A stretch of DNA of 13,991 nt from STC-74 sp031423995 (GTDB lineage Bacteria; Patescibacteriota; Gracilibacteria; BD1-5; UBA2023), in the NCBI GenBank assembly GCA_031423995.1, contig JANPGO010000066.1, positions 1 to 13,991 of the forward strand, written 5' to 3'. Each line of letters starts with the position of its first letter. The first letter of the stretch is position 1. Position numbers and translations under genes: made by a program. Below are positions 10,077 to 13,991 of the stretch, in pieces. The notes below the pieces were generated by a model. That model had not been told where the DNA came from, did not search any database, and was given only the letters and a program-made list of their open reading frames with translations.

Positions 10077-10095
10077 AGAAAAAACAAAAAAACTT

Positions 10096-10123
10096 TTGAC
10101 AACCACGAGAGAAAAAATATTAT
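10096..10123 (+). promoter_or_regulatory. strong sigma70-type promoter of the leader/attenuator operon
   Basis: A consensus TTGACA (10096-10101), 16-nt spacer, and TATTAT (10118-10123). The predicted start near 10130 would give a 12-nt untranslated stretch before the first leader ORF. This is the best promoter match I see in the window. Confidence 0.72.
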
Positions 10124-10141
10124 CAACACATATCTTCGAAT

Positions 10142-10216
10142 ATGCAAAAAATCCATAGCTCTACATTCTGTTATTTCTTCTTCTTTCAGGAGTCACTGAA
10201 GGAAAGATTTATGTAG
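10142..10216 (+). CDS. leader peptide 1, Phe-rich (24 aa)
   Basis: Short ORF from ATG 10142 to TAG 10214 inside the 5' leader. Codons 9-15 are TTC TGT TAT TTC TTC TTC TTT, so five of seven encode Phe plus one Tyr and one Cys (FCYFFFF). This is the arrangement of Phe-attenuator leaders such as PheL and PheM. The Phe run (10166-10186) lies just upstream of the antiterminator strand (10194-10203), and the stop codon is 11 nt past that strand. A ribosome stalled on Phe codons would leave the strand free; one reaching the stop would mask it. Confidence 0.65.
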   Translation: MQKIHSSTFCYFFFFQESLKERFM

Positions 10217-10276
10217 TTTAGAGATTTTCTAGAATATATACACTTCTCCTTCAGTGAAAGCTGGAGGAGTTTTTTA
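10194..10276 (+). promoter_or_regulatory. attenuator 1: mutually exclusive antiterminator and terminator
   Basis: cactgaagga (10194-10203) is perfectly complementary to tccttcagtg (10247-10256), a 10-bp antiterminator. The second strand is also needed for the terminator stem ctccttcag (10246-10254)/ctggaggag (10261-10269), 9 bp with one G-U, loop tgaaag, followed by T6. Upstream ctttc (10184-10188) can pair with gaaag (10202-10206) as a protector. The structural gene starts 20 nt after the T run. Confidence 0.72.
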
Positions 10277-10295
10277 TTTTATAAGTAATCTAATA

Positions 10296-11039
10296 ATGAG
10301 CTTTAGTATTTCTGCAAGAAACAATAATGAATACATACCGATACCTGTAAATCCAGTAACATGAAATGCATCATACACCTGAGTGTATTTTCTTACAGAA
10401 AGTTCTTTTGAAAAAGTGGTATGATGCCTAGACCGAATTCAACGTCCCCACTATCTTCCATGAGATATATCGTGAAAAAGATCTAGGAGACAAGTTATAG
10501 ATTGACTCAATATCGATACTCTACTGAGTACTTTGGATGAAGTCATAAATTCACCTGAGCGTATTGATTATCATTGATCAATTTATAGTGAATTACTCTC
10601 CCGATTAGAGGAACTTGAAAAACTATGAATACTCGCTCGTACCTGAGTAAATGAACAAATTACTATTTGAACATGATATTTTAATAGTCATCTCTGTCGT
10701 ACTGAAAGATATACTTGATCAAGAAATATACCCAAATATAGACTGAATTATGAATGAATATTAAGAATGTTTTTTACATGAAATTCCCCAAACATAGAAG
10801 AAGTTCTTTCTCTTCTTAATCAAGAACAACGAGCTACCTTATATAAACTTTGATACAACTCAATAGTTAATCAATGAATCTACTCAGATGAAATTGCCAA
10901 AAGATTAGCTCAAACTATGAGGAATATTTGAGGCTGAAAAAATATATCTACAAAATATTCAAAAGTAATTTACTGAAAAGTAACTAACTGATGTGCAATG
11001 GAAAATAAATATACAATTCCAGATATTAATATATCATAA
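10296..11039 (+). CDS. hypothetical protein downstream of the Phe-type attenuator (247 aa)
   Basis: Not recognised. The frame is open only with TGA as Gly, from ATG 10296 to TAA 11037. It contains 20 TGA codons and a single GGC; no GGA, GGT or GGG is used. It starts MSFSISARNNNEYIPIPVNP and has no signal peptide or membrane segment. The middle (IYSELLSRLEELEKLGILAR) and later parts (IEEVLSLLNQEQRATLYKLG, SDEIAKRLAQTMRN) look helical and soluble. I tried to match it to chorismate mutase, prephenate dehydratase and DAHP synthase motifs and saw none. Its place between a Phe-rich leader and a Tyr-rich leader, in an operon that ends with a TyrA homologue, suggests an aromatic amino acid role by context only. 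The next leader ORF starts one base after its stop codon. Confidence 0.72.
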
Positions 11040-11040
11040 C

Positions 11041-11118
11041 ATGAACTTTCTTTTAAAAAAATACAACTACTGTTACCCGCACTTTCTCTGAAGGATGGGT
11101 TTTTCGTATTTTATCTAA
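11041..11118 (+). CDS. leader peptide 2, Tyr-rich (25 aa)
   Basis: ORF from ATG 11041 (one base after the preceding stop) to TAA 11116. It reads MNFLLKKYNYCYPHF then LGRMGFSYFI. Codons 8-12 are TAC AAC TAC TGT TAC (three Tyr in five). An in-frame TGA (11089-11091) falls inside the antiterminator strand and would be Gly in code 25. The position relative to the downstream hairpins matches leaders 1 and 3. Confidence 0.6.
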
Positions 11119-11165
11119 AGTGATAAGAAATGATGAACTCCTTCTTCAGAGGGAGTTTTTATTTT
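11086..11165 (+). promoter_or_regulatory. attenuator 2: antiterminator and terminator
   Basis: ctctgaagga (11086-11095) pairs with ttcttcagag (11142-11151), 10 bp with one G-U. The competing terminator is aactcc (11136-11141)/ggagtt (11152-11157) with a 10-nt loop and T5 followed by attttc. The terminator loop contains the antiterminator strand, so the two folds compete. It would also end transcripts of the upstream gene. The stretch gaaggatgggtttttcgtatttt is nearly repeated in leader 3. Confidence 0.62.
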
Positions 11166-11180
11166 CTATCTTTATTGATT

Positions 11181-11462
11181 ATGGCACATTTTACTCCATG
11201 AAGGAATACTCATCTTGATAGTGCTCTCGACCTGATTAGTCCTCATTCACCAGAAATAGCTGGAACAATAGAACTCTGGGAAAGTGGAAAAGTCGCAGAG
11301 TACCTAATAAGAAGATGAAGACATCGAACATTTTTATTGCTTCATAGATCTGGATCAGACGAGTTGGTTGCTCACATATGAACGACTGGAATTCTCACAT
11401 GATGACATAAACTCCCATTCACAACTCGAGTGGATAAGATATTCTCTCAGATACAGATATAG
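11181..11462 (+). CDS. hypothetical protein downstream of attenuator 2 (93 aa)
   Basis: Not recognised. ATG 11181 to TAG 11460; five of nine glycines are TGA, including a TGA TGA pair. It begins MAHFTPGRNTHLDSALDLIS and contains a possible beta-rich core, HRTFLLLHRSGSDELVAHIG. No signal peptide or membrane helix. The frame continues past the TAG with two further stops (11484, 11502) into the small ORF at 11511, so it may be a 3'-truncated or decayed version of a protein of about 148 aa. Confidence 0.55.
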
Positions 11463-11510
11463 ACCTCTGAATCTCAGATTTCATAATACAATACTTTCGG
11501 AAAATAGAGT

Positions 11511-11627
11511 ATGGTAAAATATGAATTATTTGATTTTCGGTCGATGAGCTCAAGAATCACTCACATATCCACTAGAGTCGTAACCAATAGACGAAAAAAG
11601 ATATCTAAAATTTATTTCAAAAAATAA
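11511..11627 (+). CDS. small basic ORF overlapping the start of leader 3 (38 aa)
   Basis: ATG 11511 to TAA 11625, in the same frame as the preceding 93-aa gene. The product is basic (VVTNRRKKISKIYFKK at its end) and contains no Gly. Its TAA overlaps the ATG of leader 3 as TAATG, which would permit translational coupling. It may be a real small protein or the tail of a broken upstream gene; no family is recognised. Confidence 0.3.
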   Translation: MVKYELFDFRSMSSRITHISTRVVTNRRKKISKIYFKK

Positions 11628-11695
11628 TGATCACTTCTAAAAATAATTCTGGACTATACTACTACCTATTTCTTCTCTGAGGAATGGATTTTTAG
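11627..11695 (+). CDS. leader peptide 3, Tyr run before tyrA (22 aa)
   Basis: ORF from ATG 11627 to TAG 11693. It reads MITSKNNSG then LYYYLFLLGGMDF. Codons 11-13 are TAC TAC TAC (11657-11665), immediately ahead of the antiterminator strand at 11676-11684, which includes an in-frame TGA (11678-11680). Three successive Tyr codons in a leader ORF upstream of a TyrA homologue is the expected logic for Tyr-controlled attenuation. Confidence 0.68.
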
Positions 11696-11750
11696 TATTT
11701 TGAATTCCAAAATATCATCAAACTCCTTCTTCAGATGGAGTTTTTTATTT
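11676..11750 (+). promoter_or_regulatory. attenuator 3 (tyrA): antiterminator and terminator
   Basis: tctgaggaa (11676-11684) pairs with ttcttcaga (11727-11735), 9 bp with one G-U. The terminator is aaactcc (11720-11726)/ggagttt (11737-11743), 7 bp with a 10-nt loop, followed by T-rich sequence to 11746. The layout and local sequence closely match attenuator 2. The tyrA ATG is 31 nt downstream. A TATAAT (11770-11775) lies just before tyrA; if it were an active promoter, tyrA mRNA would be nearly leaderless and would bypass the attenuator. Confidence 0.68.
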
Positions 11751-11781
11751 GCAATTTTATTATTTAATTTATAATATATTT

Positions 11782-12591
11782 ATGTGAGTCATTTGAATAT
11801 TCGGACATCTGTGAAAACACTGACCAGATATAGTAGACACTCGTGGACTTCTTGATTGAACTGGGCATTCTCTTGTTTGAATCTGAGAAGGAGATCCCAT
11901 GCCAAAAAATCTTGCTATGGCTATAGTATTTGTAAATATATCAAGAACATCTTCTCTTGTTGAGGAACTCATCCATCTCTGAATTCCCATTATCAACTGT
12001 TGTGGCATAATGAGCACCACTCCGAGATTATCATGGAACGATACCACTAACATTCACTTCTTATTCTGACCTGGATCTTCTGAAGATCTCAAACTTGCGA
12101 TAGCAGGAAATAGGAATTCTCCTACTGTAGATCAGATTATCTATAATGCACGAAGACAAACTATACAAATAATCGAAACTGACCAAGAGGAACAAGATCG
12201 AGCAATGGCAGTTACTCAATGATTACCACATTATGCTACTCTACTTCATAATCTCAGTGTTCGGGAATGAAAAATCATATCAAAAACGGAACCAAGTACT
12301 ATTGCTGATATGATTCAACTAAATCCATACTCTACGAATGTATTCTCAGTATTTCATGACAAGCTTTCTCGTTGAATACCCTTATGGAGAGCATTTCTCG
12401 AAACCGTACAAGAGTTCCAGAATCAATGGAAACCTAATGGAAAAGGATTCAGTACTCCAAACTTTGATAGAGTTTTATCAGCTGCGGGGAATTTTCAAGA
12501 GATCATTATAGTCGATAATTCTCCGAAACAGATTATTACTAAAGCAAGTCCTGTATTAGTTAGATTGATAGATAAATCTCGTAGAAACTAG
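11782..12591 (+). CDS. tyrA: TyrA-like prephenate dehydrogenase (269 aa)
   Basis: Predicted NAD(P)-dependent oxidative decarboxylation of prephenate to 4-hydroxyphenylpyruvate, the Tyr branch of aromatic synthesis. The N-terminal dinucleotide fold begins GVIGIFGHLGKHG, with glycine spacing GxxGxxG. H92 in NIHFLFGPGSS aligns with the catalytic His of the family LHPMFGP motif. EEQDRAMAVTQGLPHYATLL (residues 136-155) matches the conserved HDxxMAxxQxLxHFA segment, and NPYSTNVFSVFHDKLSRGIPLWRAFLE aligns with the family's SSPIYRLELAMVGRLFAQDxxLY region. The canonical HD is QD here and the prephenate-binding Arg region is not obvious, so activity is uncertain. Twelve of 22 glycines are TGA. It has no chorismate mutase or ACT domain. 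Its stop overlaps that of the convergent murE. Confidence 0.78.
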
Positions 12592-13901
12592 ACCATCACC
12601 TGACTCTCTATCTCCATCAATATCCGCTCGATCACCTGACGATCGTTCCATGGGATAGATCATTTCTGTGTCACTTGGACGGTCTCAGCACCTTTCCCTG
12701 CTGCGAGGAGGATATCTCCAGGATGGAGCATGAGAAGAGCGGTACGGATAGCATCCTCACGATCTGGAATGATCCAGAAATTCTTCCCTTCCTTTCGCTT
12801 GATCCCGATAGAGACGTCACGGATGATCGCAAGTGAATCCTCAGTATAGGTATCATCATCGGTCAGGATGATGACATCGGAGAGGATATCGACGATACGT
12901 CCCATTTTTGGTCTCTTGGTCTTATCTCTGTCACCCGTCGCCCCGAAGAGAGTGATAATCCGCTTGGTTCATTCGATCTTCTTCAGTGTTTCGAGGACGC
13001 TTCTGAGGGATTCCTCGGTATGAGCATAGTCAACAAAGATCTTTGCCCTGCGGAGGTTCGGGACTTCCTCGAGACGACCAGGAACACCTCCGATGGTACG
13101 CATCGTCTCTTGGATCGTCGCGATATCGACTCGCTGAGACATGAGGACTGAACTCGCAGCAAGAATATTCATGACATTGAAATCTCACTGGAGTCTTGAA
13201 TCGATATGGAAGTTATTCGATGCCATCCGGATATCGAAAGAAATCCCTGTATCGGTCATAGTCACGTTCTCGGCTCGGAGCTGGGCAGATGGAGAAAATC
13301 CGAATGTGTAGACATTATCGAGGACAATATCTCGCGAGAGAAATCGAGAAGCATATTCGCAATCAATATTCACGACTCCCACTTTTTTGATGTTCTTTCG
13401 GATACCGTACTTGTAGAGATTCTTGAAGAGGAGGAGCTTGGTATTCACATAGTTGTCCATCGTTTTATGGAGATCGAGGTGATCTTGACTGATATTGGTG
13501 AGTACTGCGACATCATAGCGAAGTCCATAGACACGATTGTAGTAGAGCGCATGGCTCGAGGTCTCCATGACGAGATAGTCACACCCAGCATCGCGAGCAC
13601 GACGGATAAAGTTCCATACAACAAATGGTGAAGGGGTCGTCATCTTCGAGGTGTTCTCTGTCTCTTCCCCGTTGATAATCATATTCACCGTCGAGAACAT
13701 AGCGACCTTTTTTCCACTGGCAAGGAGTCACTTGGCGACGATATTCGATGTGGTCGTCTTCCCCTTGGTTCCCGTGATACCAATGATTGTCATCTCCCGT
13801 GCAGGGTTGCCAGAGAGCGTATACGCAAAAATCCCTCGTACATAGTGGTAGAAGATTCGGATCGGGGAATCGAGTGCTACAATTTTATGAAAAGAAAACA
13901 T
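12588..13901 (-). CDS. murE: MurE-like Mur ligase with short N-terminus
   Basis: ATP-dependent amide ligase of the MurE group, which adds the third amino acid to UDP-MurNAc-dipeptide in peptidoglycan synthesis. It is 437 aa, shorter than the usual 480-500, because only about 40 residues precede the P-loop ITGTKGKTTTSNIVAKG; the typical uridine-binding domain is largely missing. Further motifs: STVNMIING, MTTPSPFVVW, MLVMETSSHAL-type YLVMETSSHALYYNRVYGLR, NISQDHLDLHKTMDNYVNTK (candidate carbamylated Lys at its end), VPGRLEEV, IFVDYAHTEESL, ITLFGATGDRDKTKRPKMG and ILLAAGKGAETVQ. The DNPR motif of DAP-adding enzymes is replaced by TDDDTYTEDS, so DAP specificity is not supported. Four TGA codons are Gly, including IVAKG and SRLQGDFN. 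ATG 13901 is the first possible start after an upstream TAA. Confidence 0.9.
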
Positions 13902-13916
13902 GGAAATATAGTTGTT

Positions 13917-13937
13917 GGTTGCTTGTTACTGGTTGCT
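13917..13937. repeat. short direct repeat ggttgct upstream of murE
   Basis: ggttgct occurs at 13917-13923 and 13931-13937, separated by cttgtta-like sequence, in the 90 bp upstream of murE. No clear promoter or gene is seen in 13902-13991; the last eight bases include a run of seven C. Confidence 0.4.
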
Positions 13938-13991
13938 AGAAAATTCATACATATTCATACTCATCTATTTGCTATCTGCTCATGCCCCCCC

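Noticed and set aside
10130..11781. T-box or other riboswitch in place of leader-peptide attenuation
   Set aside because: I see no T-box consensus (TGGNACCGCG-like) or Stem I landmarks, while leader ORFs with aromatic codon runs are present in all three modules.
13185..13700. Long open frames antisense to murE and in other strands of secA and tig
   Set aside because: They are shadows caused by codon bias of the real genes, lack start signals and overlap clear family matches.
1..13991. CRISPR array, transposase or prophage module
   Set aside because: No regularly spaced repeats and no integrase, transposase or phage-type proteins; the repeats present are short palindromes.
13984..13991. Poly-C tract at the window end as a phase-variation tract
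   Set aside because: It is cut by the window edge and has no associated ORF that can be seen.

Overview
The window reads as genomic DNA from a Patescibacteria/CPR bacterium of the Gracilibacteria (BD1-5) or Absconditabacteria (SR1) type, in which UGA encodes glycine (NCBI genetic code 25). Under the standard code nearly every gene breaks at TGA. Read as glycine, those codons restore invariant family glycines: GRTG in LigA, QGDPG in SecA, IKRVIG in LepB and the AKVGDE stretch of trigger factor. All gene calls below use TGA = Gly, with TAA and TAG as the only stops.

Layout. 1-1638 (minus): NAD-dependent DNA ligase ligA, cut by the window edge and carrying two different in-frame palindromic repeat insertions. 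1756-1950: small unknown ORF, then a terminator and a third repeat type. 2143-3471: trigger factor with its own terminator. 3741-8822: probable cluster of secA, lepB (signal peptidase I), truB and an exported hypothetical protein, followed by an AI-2E/PerM-type permease to 10076. The export theme (Tig, SecA, LepB, a secreted protein, a permease) is coherent.

10096-12591 is the most unusual part. A good promoter (TTGACA/TATTAT) precedes three successive modules. Each module is a 22-25 codon leader ORF rich in Phe or Tyr codons, a segment that can form an antiterminator, a mutually exclusive terminator hairpin with a T run, and then a structural gene. The third gene is recognisably TyrA-like (prephenate dehydrogenase) and its leader holds three consecutive TAC Tyr codons. 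The first leader holds TTC TGT TAT TTC TTC TTC TTT and precedes an unrecognised 247-aa protein. The second holds TAC AAC TAC TGT TAC and precedes an unrecognised 93-aa protein. This is the architecture of ribosome-mediated transcription attenuation, tandemly repeated within one operon. Gly codon usage also changes here: the first structural gene uses TGA for 20 of 21 glycines, against 2 of 23 in tig.

12588-13901 (minus): a MurE-like Mur ligase with a shortened N-terminus, convergent with tyrA and sharing the palindrome CTAG as both stop codons. 13902-13991 is its upstream region and holds only a short direct repeat.
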